From positions 35,631 through 99,630 of the forward strand of contig JABILA010000141.1 of NCBI GenBank assembly GCA_018654745.1: a stretch of DNA of 64,000 nucleotides, written 5' to 3'. This document shows positions 26,791-36,850 of the stretch, piece after piece (the first letter of the stretch is position 1; each line of letters opens with the position of its first letter). Below the pieces are notes generated by a model. That model worked only from the letters and a program-made list of their open reading frames with translations. It did no database searches and was not told the origin of the DNA. The stretch comes from Alphaproteobacteria bacterium. Lineage in GTDB: Bacteria; Pseudomonadota; Alphaproteobacteria; UBA2966. Position numbers and translations under genes: made by a program.

Positions 26791-28176
26791 ATGGCAACCA
26801 CATGGATGCCCGATAGCTGGCGCGATTTGCCGATTGAGCAACAGCCGGTTTACAAGAACAGTGAAGACCTGAATGACGTGGAAGCCGAATTACGGCGTTA
26901 TCCACCGCTGGTTTTTGCCGGAGAAGCCCGCAAATTGCGCGCTGCCCTGGCAGATGTCGGCGAAGGCAAGGCCTTCCTGTTGCAAGGTGGAGACTGTGCC
27001 GAAAGCTTTGCTGAATACTCTGCAGACAATATCCGCGATACGTTTCGTGTGCTGATGCAGATGGCGGTTGTCATGACCTATGCCGGTGCGTCGCCAGTGG
27101 TCAAGGTTGGCCGTATGGCCGGTCAGTTTGCCAAACCACGCAGCGCCGGAACAGAAACCATCGACGGCGTTGAATTGCCAAGCTACCGCGGTGACATGGT
27201 CAACGGCATGGCCTTTGAAGCTGCCGAGCGTGAGCCTGATCCCAAGCGATTGTTGCAGGTCTACAGCCAGTCCGCCGCAACCCTGAACCTACTGCGCGCT
27301 TTTGCGCAAGGTGGTTATGCGGATTTGCACCGGGTGCATGGCTGGAACATGGGCTTTGTTGCCGGGACAGATACCGGTGAAAAATACCAGGAACTGGCTG
27401 ATCGCATTGCAGACTCGCTGGAATTCATGGCGGCTTGTGGTGTGACGCCGGACGCGGTGCCGGAAATGCGCCAGACCGAATTTTACACGTCCCACGAAGC
27501 GTTGCTGCTGGGCTACGAACAGGCCATGACCCGCATCGATTCGACCTCTGGTGACTGGTACGATACGTCGGCCCATATGCTGTGGATCGGTGATCGCACA
27601 CGTCAGCTCGACAGTGCCCACATCGAATATATGCGCGGCATCTGCAATCCCATCGGGATCAAGGCCGGACCGACAATGGATCCCGACGATCTGGTACGCC
27701 TGTGTGAACTGCTGAACCCGCGTAACGAGGCTGGTCGCCTGACCGTAATCTCGCGCATGGGCGCAAACAATGTGCATGAAAACCTGCCACAACTTATTCG
27801 CGCCATTGAAAAGGCCGGACAAAAAGTCGTCTGGTCCTGTGACCCCATGCATGGCAACACCGTCAAGGCTGATACAGGATACAAAACCCGACCCTTCAAC
27901 AGTATTCTGACCGAAGTCCGCCAGTTCTTTGAAGTGCATGAAGGCGAAGGCACGTGGGCCGGTGGCGTTCACTTCGAAATGACCGGCCAGGACGTCACAG
28001 AATGTATCGGTGGTGCCCAGGCGATTACGGAACATACCCTGGCTGATCGCTATCACACACATTGTGATCCGCGGTTGAATGCCTCCCAGAGCCTGGAGCT
28101 GGCATTCCTGATTGCAGACACCTTGCGCAAACGCCGGGTGCATTCGCCTCTGGCGGTCGCTGCTGAAGCTTTTTAG
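26791..28176 (+). CDS. aroG: Class II 3-deoxy-7-phosphoheptulonate synthase
   Basis: This enzyme joins phosphoenolpyruvate and erythrose 4-phosphate, the first step of the shikimate pathway. The 461-residue protein is the plant-like class II type: [33 protein letters not shown] and [10 protein letters not shown] are clear family motifs. The start at 26791 ([10 protein letters not shown]) follows TTGGAGAG. Class II enzymes are often feedback-regulated by aromatic amino acids. pncB starts 13 nt after the stop. Confidence 0.95.
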   Translation: MATTWMPDSWRDLPIEQQPVYKNSEDLNDVEAELRRYPPLVFAGEARKLRAALADVGEGKAFLLQGGDCAESFAEYSADNIRDTFRVLMQMAVVMTYAGASPVVKVGRMAGQFAKPRSAGTETIDGVELPSYRGDMVNGMAFEAAEREPDPKRLLQVYSQSAATLNLLRAFAQGGYADLHRVHGWNMGFVAGTDTGEKYQELADRIADSLEFMAACGVTPDAVPEMRQTEFYTSHEALLLGYEQAMTRIDSTSGDWYDTSAHMLWIGDRTRQLDSAHIEYMRGICNPIGIKAGPTMDPDDLVRLCELLNPRNEAGRLTVISRMGANNVHENLPQLIRAIEKAGQKVVWSCDPMHGNTVKADTGYKTRPFNSILTEVRQFFEVHEGEGTWAGGVHFEMTGQDVTECIGGAQAITEHTLADRYHTHCDPRLNASQSLELAFLIADTLRKRRVHSPLAVAAEAF

Positions 28177-28189
28177 GCGGAGCAGGGAC

Positions 28190-29329
28190 ATGACGGGGGA
28201 CGTCAAGACGACCACGGCTGCTGAAAATGATATCTCGGCCCTGACCGACAAGTATTTTGCCCGCACACGGGAGACGGTGGCACGGCACGGTGACAAGACA
28301 GTGACCTATGCCGTCTTCATGCGCCGGCCTGTGCGTTTTGCCACCCGCATTGCTGTCGAGTGGATTCGCGAGATCGCCCGGCGCCGCAATATCAAGGTAG
28401 ATATTGAAGAGCGTTTCAAGGAAGGCGAAGAAGCAGGCGGTGGTGAACCCTTGCTGTACATCACGGGTTCTTTCGTCGATCTGGTCGACATGGAAACCCT
28501 GTATCTGCAAAAAATTGGTGCGGCCTGCGTTGCCGCCATGAACGCCTATGACATGTGTGCGGCGCTGCCAAAGTCAGGCTTTATGGCTTTTGATGCCCGC
28601 CATTGTGCCGGAAAAGAAATGGCCAACCTGATGGCTTATGCGGCCTCGGTTGGATCAGAAGCTGCGCGACGTGATGTCGGTGCCGTTGGATTTGTCGGCA
28701 ACGCAACTGATGCGACAGCCCACTGGTTTGGCCAGGACGAAGGGTTGGGCACCATGCCCCATGCCCTGATCGGTTATGCCGGTTCAACTTTGCGCGCCGC
28801 CGAAATGTTTCACGATACTTTCCCGAAAGTACCGCTCGTCGTTCTGGTCGATTTTTTTGGCCAGGAAGTGACCGATACCCTGGAGGTCTGCAAAAGATTT
28901 CCAGAGTTGGCAGCAGCCGGGCAATTATCAATCCGCCTGGATACGCACGGTGGTCGTTTTGTGGAAGGTTTGAACCCGCAAAGCTCTTACGCCGTGCTGG
29001 AACGCCATGCACCTGAAGGTATTCGGGAATACCGCAGTGAAAACGAATTGAAATGGCTGGTGGGAACCGGTGTTTCTGCTGCGGCAGTATACCATTTGCG
29101 TGAAATTCTGGACACTGCGGGCTACCCCAACGTGAAGATTGTTGTCAGCTCCGGTTTCAGTGCGGCTAAATGTCGGGTTATGGGCAGTGTTTCAGCACCC
29201 ATTGACGTAGTGGGAACCGGATCATTTTTGCCGGAAAACTGGGCTGAGACCTATGCCACAGCGGATATTGTTTCCTATGACGGCGTACAGACCGTCAAGA
29301 TCGGACGCGAGTTTCTGCTTAAAAAGTAA
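28190..29329 (+). CDS. pncB: Nicotinate phosphoribosyltransferase
   Basis: The 379-residue protein belongs to the nicotinate/quinolinate phosphoribosyltransferase superfamily and should salvage nicotinate into NAD. Supporting motifs are LTDKYF at the N-terminus, FDARHCAG, GFVGNATDAT, LVVLVDFFGQE, SIRLDTHGGRF and VVSSGFS near the C-terminus. The start at 28190 follows GCAGGGAC; the earlier in-frame ATG lies inside aroG. A strong terminator follows at 29473-29509. The nadE gene for NAD synthesis lies 1.5 kb away. Confidence 0.88.
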   Translation: MTGDVKTTTAAENDISALTDKYFARTRETVARHGDKTVTYAVFMRRPVRFATRIAVEWIREIARRRNIKVDIEERFKEGEEAGGGEPLLYITGSFVDLVDMETLYLQKIGAACVAAMNAYDMCAALPKSGFMAFDARHCAGKEMANLMAYAASVGSEAARRDVGAVGFVGNATDATAHWFGQDEGLGTMPHALIGYAGSTLRAAEMFHDTFPKVPLVVLVDFFGQEVTDTLEVCKRFPELAAAGQLSIRLDTHGGRFVEGLNPQSSYAVLERHAPEGIREYRSENELKWLVGTGVSAAAVYHLREILDTAGYPNVKIVVSSGFSAAKCRVMGSVSAPIDVVGTGSFLPENWAETYATADIVSYDGVQTVKIGREFLLKK

Positions 29330-29343
29330 TTGTTACAAAGCAG

Positions 29344-29373
29344 TTACGAAAAACCGGCATATCGACATATTAC
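29344..29373 (+). promoter_or_regulatory. Possible promoter downstream of pncB
   Basis: TTACGA (29344-29349) and TATTAC (29368-29373) are separated by 18 nt. This could start a short transcript ending at the terminator at 29473-29509, with no gene between. The match to consensus is moderate only. Confidence 0.3.
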
Positions 29374-29379
29374 GGTTAC

Positions 29380-29509
29380 ATCAACACCTTAAGTTCATCC
29401 TCGAGTTTGGTGACAATCTCAACCAGATGCAGAAGCCAGAGCGCCCCCCGTGTCGGCTTTTGCATCAGGGTTCGGGCCGGTGGAGTGATCCGCCGGCCCG
29501 TTATTTTTT
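29380..29509 (+). ncRNA. Candidate small RNA with two hairpins
   Basis: The gene-free stretch after pncB holds a 12-bp hairpin with one G-U pair (arms 29426-29437 and 29455-29466, GATGCAGAAGCC paired with GGCTTTTGCATC) followed by a terminator hairpin. Together with the possible promoter at 29344-29373 this would give a structured RNA of about 130 nt. It matches no RNA family I recognise. It could equally be the 3' untranslated region of pncB. Confidence 0.3.
29473..29509 (+). terminator. Rho-independent terminator
   Basis: CGGGCCGG (29473-29480) pairs with CCGGCCCG (29493-29500), and a T-rich run TTATTTTTT follows. It ends the aroG-pncB transcript and any small RNA in between. Confidence 0.85.
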
Positions 29510-29525
29510 GGGTTCTTGAATCAAT

Positions 29526-29566
29526 AAAAAAGCCCCGAAGAATTATACTCACATCCTTCGGGGCTT
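29526..29566 (-). terminator. Rho-independent terminator (minus strand)
   Basis: AAGCCCCGAAG (29530-29540) pairs with CTTCGGGGCTT (29556-29566). Read on the minus strand the stem is followed by a T run (the A run at 29526-29531). It terminates the reductase gene that ends at 29693 and lies 24 nt past a second copy of that gene's 3' end. Confidence 0.85.
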
Positions 29567-29591
29567 GATCATAGATTTGGAAGTAGCTCTT

Positions 29592-29641
29592 AGTCCTCGG
29601 TAATCTTCACGACTGCCTTGCCGAAGTTTTTGCCTTCCATA
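29592..29641 (-). repeat. 50-bp duplicate of the reductase gene 3' end (copy 1)
   Basis: These 50 bp are identical to 29695-29744, which encode the last 16 codons of the reductase gene. In this copy the same frame ends KITED-TAA instead of KITED-TGA. The natural terminator lies just downstream of this copy, so this is probably the original gene end. The 53-bp spacer between copies holds an inverted repeat (arms AATTGGT 29649-29655 and ACCAATT 29662-29668). Confidence 0.85.
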
Positions 29642-29692
29642 GAGGGCCAATTGGTTCTTTTACCAATTAGCCAGCGCTACGGGTGGTTTTCG

Positions 29693-30715
29693 TCAGTCCT
29701 CGGTAATCTTCACGACTGCCTTGCCGAAGTTTTTGCCTTCCATAAGACGATTGAAGCCTGCCGGGGCATTCTCAAGTCCAACAGTAATGTCTTCCTTGTA
29801 TTTGATGTCGCCGTTTTGAATCCAGCGGGTCAGGCGTTCCAGGGATTCTGGATAGCGGGACAGAAAATCAAATACGATCAGGCCCTGCATCTTGGCGCGC
29901 TTGACCAGCAAGTGACGAGTCGTCCGCGGTGCCATTTCCATTTCGGTCAGATTGTATTGCGAAATCATGCCGCAAATCACAACACGGGCGCGCAAATTAA
30001 TCAGCGGCATCACTGCGTCAAACACCCAGCCACCAACATTGTCAAAAAAGACGTCGATACCCGCCGGACAAACAGCCTTCAGGGCTTTTGACAGGGCATT
30101 GGTATCGGCACAATCCTTGTAATTGATGCAGGCATCAAAACCGAGTTCCTTTGTGACATAGTCGATCTTGTCCTGTGATCCGGCTATGCCGACAACGCGA
30201 CAACCCGACAGTTTGGCGATCTGACCGACCATGGCACCCACGGCACCGGAGGCAGCAGAAACAACAACGGTGTCACCGACACGGGCTTCACCCACATCCA
30301 GCAGGCCGAAATAGGCCGTGTTGCCAGGCATACCAAGGGCACCCAGAGCCAGGGATTTTGGCAGATCACCGGTGTCGATGATGCGCATATCCGCGGGTCC
30401 ACCAACAGAATAATCCTGCCACCCAAGTCGACCTTCAACCCAGTCACCTTCTTTGAAGGCCGGGTTATTGGACTTGATAACTTCGCCAACAGTGGCGCCC
30501 GTCATGACTTCACCAATTTGTACCGGCGGCACATAGGACGGAGCATCGACCATGCGACCGCGCATATACGGGTCCAGTGACAACCAGTCAGACCGGTACA
30601 TGATTTCACCGGGACCGGGTTCGGGGATTGGTTGTTCTTCCATACGGAAGGTGTTTTCGTCGGGCATGCCTACGGGGCGTTCTGCCAGAACAATGCGACG
30701 GTTGCTGTTACGCAT
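29693..30715 (-). CDS. NADP-dependent oxidoreductase (CurA/leukotriene reductase type MDR)
   Basis: The 340-residue protein is a zinc-free medium-chain reductase related to CurA and prostaglandin reductase. Typical motifs are DPYMRGRM near residue 50, the NADP-binding VSAASGAVGAMVGQIAKLSG and FDNVGG. Such enzymes reduce activated double bonds of alpha,beta-unsaturated carbonyls. Its last 50 bp (29695-29744) are repeated downstream at 29592-29641, so the present stop codon (TGA) may have replaced an original TAA. It is divergent from nadE, 152 nt away. Confidence 0.92.
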   Translation of the reverse strand: MRNSNRRIVLAERPVGMPDENTFRMEEQPIPEPGPGEIMYRSDWLSLDPYMRGRMVDAPSYVPPVQIGEVMTGATVGEVIKSNNPAFKEGDWVEGRLGWQDYSVGGPADMRIIDTGDLPKSLALGALGMPGNTAYFGLLDVGEARVGDTVVVSAASGAVGAMVGQIAKLSGCRVVGIAGSQDKIDYVTKELGFDACINYKDCADTNALSKALKAVCPAGIDVFFDNVGGWVFDAVMPLINLRARVVICGMISQYNLTEMEMAPRTTRHLLVKRAKMQGLIVFDFLSRYPESLERLTRWIQNGDIKYKEDITVGLENAPAGFNRLMEGKNFGKAVVKITED

Positions 30716-30867
30716 GGTGTTGGTTCCTGATTTTTGGGATGATTATCGATTGTGATTGATTATATGGGATAACAGGGGCTACTCGACAAGCAAACAACCG
30801 GAATTAGACCGGGTGATTTTTCACCGTCCTTATTGTGCGCCGTCTTCGGGCAGGCTAAATAAATGAC

Positions 30868-32568
30868 ATGACTGATCAATTAGCCATCGCCCTGGCCCAG
30901 CTGAACCCGCGAGTTGGTGACCTTGAAGGAAATGCCGATCTGGTACGCCAGGCCCGTGAACAGGCGGCCTTGGCAGGTGCAGACCTGTTAATGACCAGTG
31001 AATTGATGATTGTCGGCTATCCCCCGGAAGACCTGGTCTTGCGGACTTCTTTTCTGGATGCAGTCGAGAAAACGGTTTACGCGCTTGCTGCGGAAACGGC
31101 TGATGGTGGTCCTGCCATATTGTTAGGGGCCCCGTGGCGAACAACCGATCCGGCCCCCTTGAAAGGTGGTAAGGCCCGTTTGTCACACAATTCGGTGTTG
31201 TTGCTGGATGGCGGTGAAGTGGCCGGTGTTCGGCATAAAGTCGACTTGCCCAATTACGGTGTTTTTGACGAAGTTCGGGTTTTTGTCCCGGGCGAGATGC
31301 CTGAGCCCCTTGAATTCAGAGGTGTGAAACTTGGTGTCCCCATTTGTGAGGATGTCTGGACGCCTGAAATTACGCGGCACCTGGCGAACCGGGGCGCTGA
31401 AATCCTGTTGGTTCTGAATGGCTCGCCCTTTGAATCCGGCAAGACCCAGACCCGGTTCGATTTAATGCAGGCCCGTATTCGCGAAACCGGACTGCCGCTG
31501 GTGTATCTGAACCAGTTCGGTGGCCAGGATGAACTGGTATTTGATGGCGCGTCGTTTGTGTTGAACGCTGATGGCGAGATGACACTGCAAATGCCTTCGT
31601 GGCAGGAATGTGTCGATGTCAGCCAGTGGGCCAAGGGGCCACAAGGCTGGGTCTGCGCGCCGGGTGAAAAAACACCGCAGCCAGACGAGCTGGCAGGCAT
31701 CTGGTCCGCCATGGTCGTCGGCCTGGAAGATTATGTGCAGAAAAACCATTTTCCCGGTGTTGTGTTGGGTATGTCAGGCGGCATTGATTCGGCTGTATCC
31801 GCTGCCGTTGCCGTCGATGCCCTGGGGGCAGACAAGGTGCATTGCGTGATGATGCCATCGCGCTTCACAGGTGATGAAAGCCTGGGTGATGCCAAACAAT
31901 GTGCCGATGCCCTTGGAGTCCGATATGACAGCATCGCCATCAAACCGGCTGTTGAAAGCTATGAGGCCATGTTGGTGGACCAGTTCGCGGACACTGATGC
32001 CGATACAACGGAAGAAAATATTCAGGCCCGTATTCGCGGCGTGACCTTGATGGCGCTCAGCAACAAGTTTGGTGACATGGTTCTGACGACCGGGAACAAG
32101 TCGGAGATGTCCGTCGGTTATGCGACTTTGTACGGTGACATGTGCGGTGGTTTTTCGGTTCTGAAAGACGTCTACAAAACCGTGGTGTTTGATCTGGCAC
32201 GCTGGCGTAATGCGCATGTGCCGGTCGGACGGTTGGATGCACCGGGCGGAGAGGTCATTCCGGTCAATATCATCGACAAACCACCAACGGCTGAATTGCG
32301 TGAGAACCAGACCGATCAGGATAATCTGCCGCCCTATGAAGCGCTGGACGATATGTTGATCTGCCTGGTTGAAGATGAGTTACCCTTTGACGAGATTGTC
32401 GCGCGGGGACATTCGGCTGAAGATGTCCGGCGGATCGAGCATTTGTTGAATATCGCCGAGTATAAACGTCGCCAGGCCCCACCCGGGGTTAAAATTGGTG
32501 GCCGGAACTTCGGCCGGGACCGGCGATATCCCATTACAAACCGTTTCAGGGACGCCAGGCGGGATTAA
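30868..32568 (+). CDS. nadE: Glutamine-dependent NAD+ synthetase
   Basis: NadE amidates deamido-NAD to NAD, using ammonia from glutamine. The 566-residue protein fuses an N-terminal nitrilase-type glutaminase (Glu45, Lys124 and Cys160 in GVPICEDVW form the catalytic triad) with a C-terminal synthetase carrying the ATP-binding SGGIDSA (303-309). Length and domain order are normal for the glutamine-dependent form. Confidence 0.96.
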   Translation: MTDQLAIALAQLNPRVGDLEGNADLVRQAREQAALAGADLLMTSELMIVGYPPEDLVLRTSFLDAVEKTVYALAAETADGGPAILLGAPWRTTDPAPLKGGKARLSHNSVLLLDGGEVAGVRHKVDLPNYGVFDEVRVFVPGEMPEPLEFRGVKLGVPICEDVWTPEITRHLANRGAEILLVLNGSPFESGKTQTRFDLMQARIRETGLPLVYLNQFGGQDELVFDGASFVLNADGEMTLQMPSWQECVDVSQWAKGPQGWVCAPGEKTPQPDELAGIWSAMVVGLEDYVQKNHFPGVVLGMSGGIDSAVSAAVAVDALGADKVHCVMMPSRFTGDESLGDAKQCADALGVRYDSIAIKPAVESYEAMLVDQFADTDADTTEENIQARIRGVTLMALSNKFGDMVLTTGNKSEMSVGYATLYGDMCGGFSVLKDVYKTVVFDLARWRNAHVPVGRLDAPGGEVIPVNIIDKPPTAELRENQTDQDNLPPYEALDDMLICLVEDELPFDEIVARGHSAEDVRRIEHLLNIAEYKRRQAPPGVKIGGRNFGRDRRYPITNRFRDARRD

Positions 32569-32747
32569 TTCCGGGCTGAATTGGCCAAAATCGGCTTCAA
32601 TATGGCTTCTGTATTGGACCATGGATACAGAACGTGTTACCTGTCGGACTGAATTAACCTATGATTTTTCGTGTTTTTCGACGGCCTGTGCCGGAGCGGA
32701 ACTGTTCGTAATAATAATTATCAAAGATGCTCTAGAGGACCGGTTTC

Positions 32748-34214
32748 GTGGCTCTTTCCTTGTACAACACCAGGACGCGTGAAAAACAACTATTCGAACC
32801 CCTGTCGCCAGGACGCGTGGGTATGTATGTCTGCGGCCCGACCGTTTATGACTTTGCCCATGTTGGCAATGCACGCCCGGTCGTCGTTTTTGATGTGCTG
32901 TATCGTTTGCTGAAAACGTCCTACGAACATGTGCGCTATGTCCGCAACATTACTGATGTCGATGACAAGATCATTGCGGCTGCAGAAAAAACCGGCGAAA
33001 AAATTGAAGATATCACGGTGCGCACAACGGATGCCTACCACGAAGATATGGCAGCCCTGGGTGCCTTGCCGCCGGATATTGAGCCTCGTGCGACCGATCA
33101 TGTCGAGCAGATGATCGCAATGACCGAGCGCCTGATCGCCCGTGGCAATGCCTATGAAGCAGACGGACATGTCCTGTTCGCTGTGGCGACGGATGAAAAT
33201 TATGGCAAGCTTTCCGGTCGCAACCGGGATGAGATGATTGCCGGTGCCCGTGTCGAGGTCGCACCCTATAAAAAGGACCCGGCGGATTTTGTCTTGTGGA
33301 AACCGTCAACAGGTAACCAACCCGGATGGGACAGCCCCTGGGGTTTTGGTCGTCCGGGCTGGCACATTGAATGCTCGGCCATGGCACGCGAATATCTGGG
33401 CCTGACTTTTGACATCCATGGCGGTGGTCGCGATCTTGTTTTTCCGCACCACGAAAATGAAGTCGCCCAGTCGACCTGTGCCCATGACGAAGCCGAATTT
33501 GCCCGCTACTGGGTGCACAACGGCTTTCTGACGGTTGAAGGCGAAAAGATGTCCAAATCCATCGGCAATGTCTTGCTGGTGCGGGACCTTCTGACCAAGG
33601 CACCGGGTGAGGCGTTGCGTCTGAACATGTTGTCGACGCATTATCGCCAGCCCCTGGACTGGACAGAAGAGGGCGTATCCCAGGCCCGGAAAATTCTGGA
33701 TCGCTGGTACCGTGCTGCCGGAGACGCAGAACCCACGACTTGTGAGGCTGTGGTCGACGCGCTGGAAGACGATATGAATACGCCAAAAGCCATCGCGGTT
33801 TTGCATGAACTGGCGAATGCGGCTTCCCAGGGGGATGCTGTTGCTGCCGGGCAATTGCGGGGCGGTGCCAACTTGATGGGTGTGTTGCTGAATTCGGCTG
33901 ATGCCTGGTTCAAGGGTTCAGGCGTTGTGGAGTATGATATCTCCTTCATGAACAAACTGGCGGAGCCTTTGCCAGAAATTGCGAACCGGATTGATAGTCA
34001 GGTGACCGCAGCAATTGCCAAATGGGATGAGATGACCGACGAACAACAAGGCACGATCTATGAATTGTGCATCAATTTGTTGATCGACTTTCGCACCCTC
34101 GCGCGTGAACATCGCGAGTTTAAAACCTCGGACATCATTCGTGATTTGTTGCTGGATGCTAATATTACGCTGGAAGACGGCGCGGATGGAACGACCTGGC
34201 GGCGGACCAGCTGA
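32748..34214 (+). CDS. cysS: Cysteinyl-tRNA synthetase
   Basis: CysS charges tRNA-Cys. The 488-residue protein has the class I signatures HVGNARP (HIGH variant) and KMSKS (EKMSKSIGN), with zinc-binding residues in [19 protein letters not shown] and PHHENE. The start is GTG at 32748 with GAGGACC ahead. The 179-nt gap after nadE contains an inverted repeat CTGTAT/ATACAG but no clear terminator. Confidence 0.97.
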   Translation: MALSLYNTRTREKQLFEPLSPGRVGMYVCGPTVYDFAHVGNARPVVVFDVLYRLLKTSYEHVRYVRNITDVDDKIIAAAEKTGEKIEDITVRTTDAYHEDMAALGALPPDIEPRATDHVEQMIAMTERLIARGNAYEADGHVLFAVATDENYGKLSGRNRDEMIAGARVEVAPYKKDPADFVLWKPSTGNQPGWDSPWGFGRPGWHIECSAMAREYLGLTFDIHGGGRDLVFPHHENEVAQSTCAHDEAEFARYWVHNGFLTVEGEKMSKSIGNVLLVRDLLTKAPGEALRLNMLSTHYRQPLDWTEEGVSQARKILDRWYRAAGDAEPTTCEAVVDALEDDMNTPKAIAVLHELANAASQGDAVAAGQLRGGANLMGVLLNSADAWFKGSGVVEYDISFMNKLAEPLPEIANRIDSQVTAAIAKWDEMTDEQQGTIYELCINLLIDFRTLAREHREFKTSDIIRDLLLDANITLEDGADGTTWRRTS

Positions 34215-34286
34215 AAACACGACAGAAACCAGTATTGTATATGTGCCTGAGCTGAACTGCCGGGCGAACTTCTAAAGGAAACGGTC

Positions 34287-35918
34287 ATGTCAGAGACAAC
34301 AGACCAGGCCAAAGAACGGCTTTACCTGTTTGATACGACGTTGCGTGATGGCAATCAGACGCAAGGCGTCGATTTTTCTGTTGAAGACAAGTACATCATT
34401 GCCGAAGCCCTGGACCGCATTGGCATAGACTATATTGAAGGTGGCTGGCCTGGTGCCAACCAGACGGATACCGAACTGTTCGAGAACCGGCCCAAACTGA
34501 AAAATGCCAAATTCACTTCTTTTGGTATGACCCGCCGGGCCGGGCGCAGTGCGCACAATGATCCAGGTCTGGTTGCCGTGATCGATGCCGATGTGGACGC
34601 CGTTTGTCTGTTCGGCAAGACCTGGGACTATCAGGCTGAGGTCGCACTTGGCATTGATCTGGTTGAAGCCGTCGAGCTGATTGGTGACAGTGTCGCCGCT
34701 GCTGTTGAGCGGGCCGGTGAAGCCTTGTTTGATGCCGAACACTTTTTCGATGGCTATAAATCCAATCCGGAATTTTCCCTGAATTGTATCAAGTCAGCCT
34801 TTGAGGCCGGAGCCCGCTGGATCGTCTTGTGCGATACCAATGGTGGCACCTTGCCGCATGAGATCGGGCGCATTGTCGAGGAAGTCATTGCGTACATCCC
34901 GGGTGATCGTCTTGGTATCCATTGTCACAACGATACCGAAAATGCTGTGGCCAATACACTGGCGGCGGTCAATGCGGGCGTGCGCCATATCCAGGGCAGT
35001 CTCAACGGACTGGGTGAACGTTGTGGCAACGCAAACCTGGTATCGATCATCCCGACCCTGATGCTGAAATCTGAATATGCCGATCGTTTTGAGACCGGCA
35101 TCAATGAACAGGGACTGAAAACCCTGACCCACACGTCGCGTCTGCTGTATGAATTGCTGAACAAGGCACCCGACGCCCATGCGCCTTATGTTGGATCAGC
35201 CGCCTTTGCCCACAAGGGCGGTGTGCATGGTTCAGCCGTTCTGAAAGACCCCCGAACCTACGAACATGTTCCGCCAGAATCCATTGGCAACAAACGTCAC
35301 ATCCTGATTTCCGATCAGGCCGGCAAGGCCAATGTCCTGATGCAACTTGCCGATATGGGAATTGAAGTGGCACCGGATGACAAACGTCTGATGGCGCTGG
35401 TCAACGAGGTCAAGGACAAGGAATTTCAGGGCTATACCTATGATGGGGCCGAAGCCAGTTTCGAACTGATGGCCCGACGTGCGCTGGGCGAAGTCCCTGC
35501 CTATTTCGCCGTCGACAGCTTCCGGGTCATGGTCGAGCGTCGGCATAACGCCAGGGGTGAACTGGTCACCGTTTCCGAAGCGACAGTGAAAGTAACCGTC
35601 GACGATGAAACATTGATGTCCGCCGGAGAAGGCAATGGTCCGGTGAACGCCCTCGATGAAGCCTTGCGCAAGGATCTGGGGAAATATTCGTCGTACATCG
35701 AAGATATCGAACTTGCGGACTACAAGGTGCGTATCCTCAGCCAGGAAGGTACGGGGGCTGTAACCCGGGTAATGATTGAAAGTATCGATGGCGATGGCAA
35801 TCGCTGGTCGACCGTTGGCGTTTCACCGAACATCGTCGATGCGTCTTTTCAGGCCCTGATTGATTCGATTGTCTACAAGCTGTTCCGCGATGGTGCCCCG
35901 GCCGGCACATCGGCCTGA
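34287..35918 (+). CDS. cimA: Citramalate synthase
   Basis: CimA condenses pyruvate with acetyl-CoA to (R)-citramalate, a threonine-independent entry to isoleucine. The 543-residue protein starts with the HMGL-like TIM barrel (LFDTTLRDGNQTQGVDFS, then YIEGGWPGAN), has HCHNDTENAVAN with metal-binding His, and ends in a LeuA-type allosteric domain. The GVDFS and GGWPGAN motifs separate citramalate synthase from isopropylmalate synthase. It follows cysS by 72 nt and is preceded by AAAGGAAA. Confidence 0.93.
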   Translation: MSETTDQAKERLYLFDTTLRDGNQTQGVDFSVEDKYIIAEALDRIGIDYIEGGWPGANQTDTELFENRPKLKNAKFTSFGMTRRAGRSAHNDPGLVAVIDADVDAVCLFGKTWDYQAEVALGIDLVEAVELIGDSVAAAVERAGEALFDAEHFFDGYKSNPEFSLNCIKSAFEAGARWIVLCDTNGGTLPHEIGRIVEEVIAYIPGDRLGIHCHNDTENAVANTLAAVNAGVRHIQGSLNGLGERCGNANLVSIIPTLMLKSEYADRFETGINEQGLKTLTHTSRLLYELLNKAPDAHAPYVGSAAFAHKGGVHGSAVLKDPRTYEHVPPESIGNKRHILISDQAGKANVLMQLADMGIEVAPDDKRLMALVNEVKDKEFQGYTYDGAEASFELMARRALGEVPAYFAVDSFRVMVERRHNARGELVTVSEATVKVTVDDETLMSAGEGNGPVNALDEALRKDLGKYSSYIEDIELADYKVRILSQEGTGAVTRVMIESIDGDGNRWSTVGVSPNIVDASFQALIDSIVYKLFRDGAPAGTSA

Positions 35919-35934
35919 TCGACCACTGACTTCA

Positions 35935-36840
35935 ATGCCGTCTCTCGAAGAAGAAGCCGCAGAAGCGAAAAAAGGACTGGCATTCGGCTTAGGTGCCTTT
36001 CTGCTCTGGGGCGGTTTGCCAAATCTCTTCAAGCTTGTTGATCATGTGCCCGCGATTGAAACCCTGTCGTGGCGGACCATCTCCAGCTTTGCCTTTTTGC
36101 TGCTGCTTGTCCTGGTCACCAGGCGCTGGCGACGTTTGCGCAACGCCGTGCGATCACGCCGTATTTTGGGATCCCTTGCCATTACAACCTGTTTGCTGGG
36201 GCTGAACTGGTGGGTGTTTGTTTATGCCGTGAATATTGGCGAGGTTCTGCAAGTCAGTCTGGGCTATTATATCAACCCGCTTTTTAGTGTTCTGCTGGGC
36301 TTTTTGCTGTTGGGTGAGCGTCTGACACGATTGCAGGTTCTGGCGGTTTTGATTGCCGCCGCGGGTGTTTTGAACCAAACCCTGACGCTGGGTTCTTTCC
36401 CCTGGGCTTCTTTGGGCATGGCCGTGCTGTTTGGTTTATATGGCTATGCCCGCAAGGTGGCGAAGGTCGAGGCGATTGAAGGTTTGTTGATCGAAACTGC
36501 GATGTTGATGCCATTCGCCATTGCATGGATCTGGTGGGTGCAGACGCAAGGACAGGCGGTCGTTGTTGGTGGAGATTCACAAACGATATTCAGTATGGCA
36601 ATTGTCGGCGTGCTGACGGCGGTACCGTTGATCCTGTTTACCGAAGGTGCCAGGCGTCTGCGTCTGGCGACAGTTGGCTTGCTGCAGTACATCGCACCGA
36701 CACTGCATCTGGTAGGGGCTGTGTGGCTGTGGGGCGAAACCCTGACCAACACGCACCTTGTGACGTTTGGCTGTATCTGGGTGGCGCTGGGGCTCTATTC
36801 CGCACCATCCGTACTTGCAGCATTACGCACAAAATCGTAA
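35935..36840 (+). CDS. rarD: EamA-family transporter, RarD type
   Basis: This 301-residue inner-membrane protein has about ten hydrophobic helices in two EamA repeats. The start region GLAFGLGAFLLWGGLPNLFK and RRWRRLRNAVRSRR loop match the RarD subgroup. The substrate is unknown. Upstream in-frame ATGs lie within cimA, so I chose 35935 (MPSLEEEAAEAK), 16 nt after the cimA stop. trmJ starts 10 nt after its stop. Confidence 0.88.
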   Translation: MPSLEEEAAEAKKGLAFGLGAFLLWGGLPNLFKLVDHVPAIETLSWRTISSFAFLLLLVLVTRRWRRLRNAVRSRRILGSLAITTCLLGLNWWVFVYAVNIGEVLQVSLGYYINPLFSVLLGFLLLGERLTRLQVLAVLIAAAGVLNQTLTLGSFPWASLGMAVLFGLYGYARKVAKVEAIEGLLIETAMLMPFAIAWIWWVQTQGQAVVVGGDSQTIFSMAIVGVLTAVPLILFTEGARRLRLATVGLLQYIAPTLHLVGAVWLWGETLTNTHLVTFGCIWVALGLYSAPSVLAALRTKS

Positions 36841-36850
36841 GACCTGAAAG

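Noticed and set aside
27289..28296. 335-codon minus-strand ORF opposite aroG
   Set aside because: It overlaps a complete class II DAHP synthase gene and crosses into pncB; the translation has no recognisable domain.
29642..29694. Possible tRNA fragment in the spacer of the 3'-end duplication
   Set aside because: The reverse complement has a stretch resembling a D-arm, but no acceptor stem, anticodon arm or T-arm can be folded in 53 nt.
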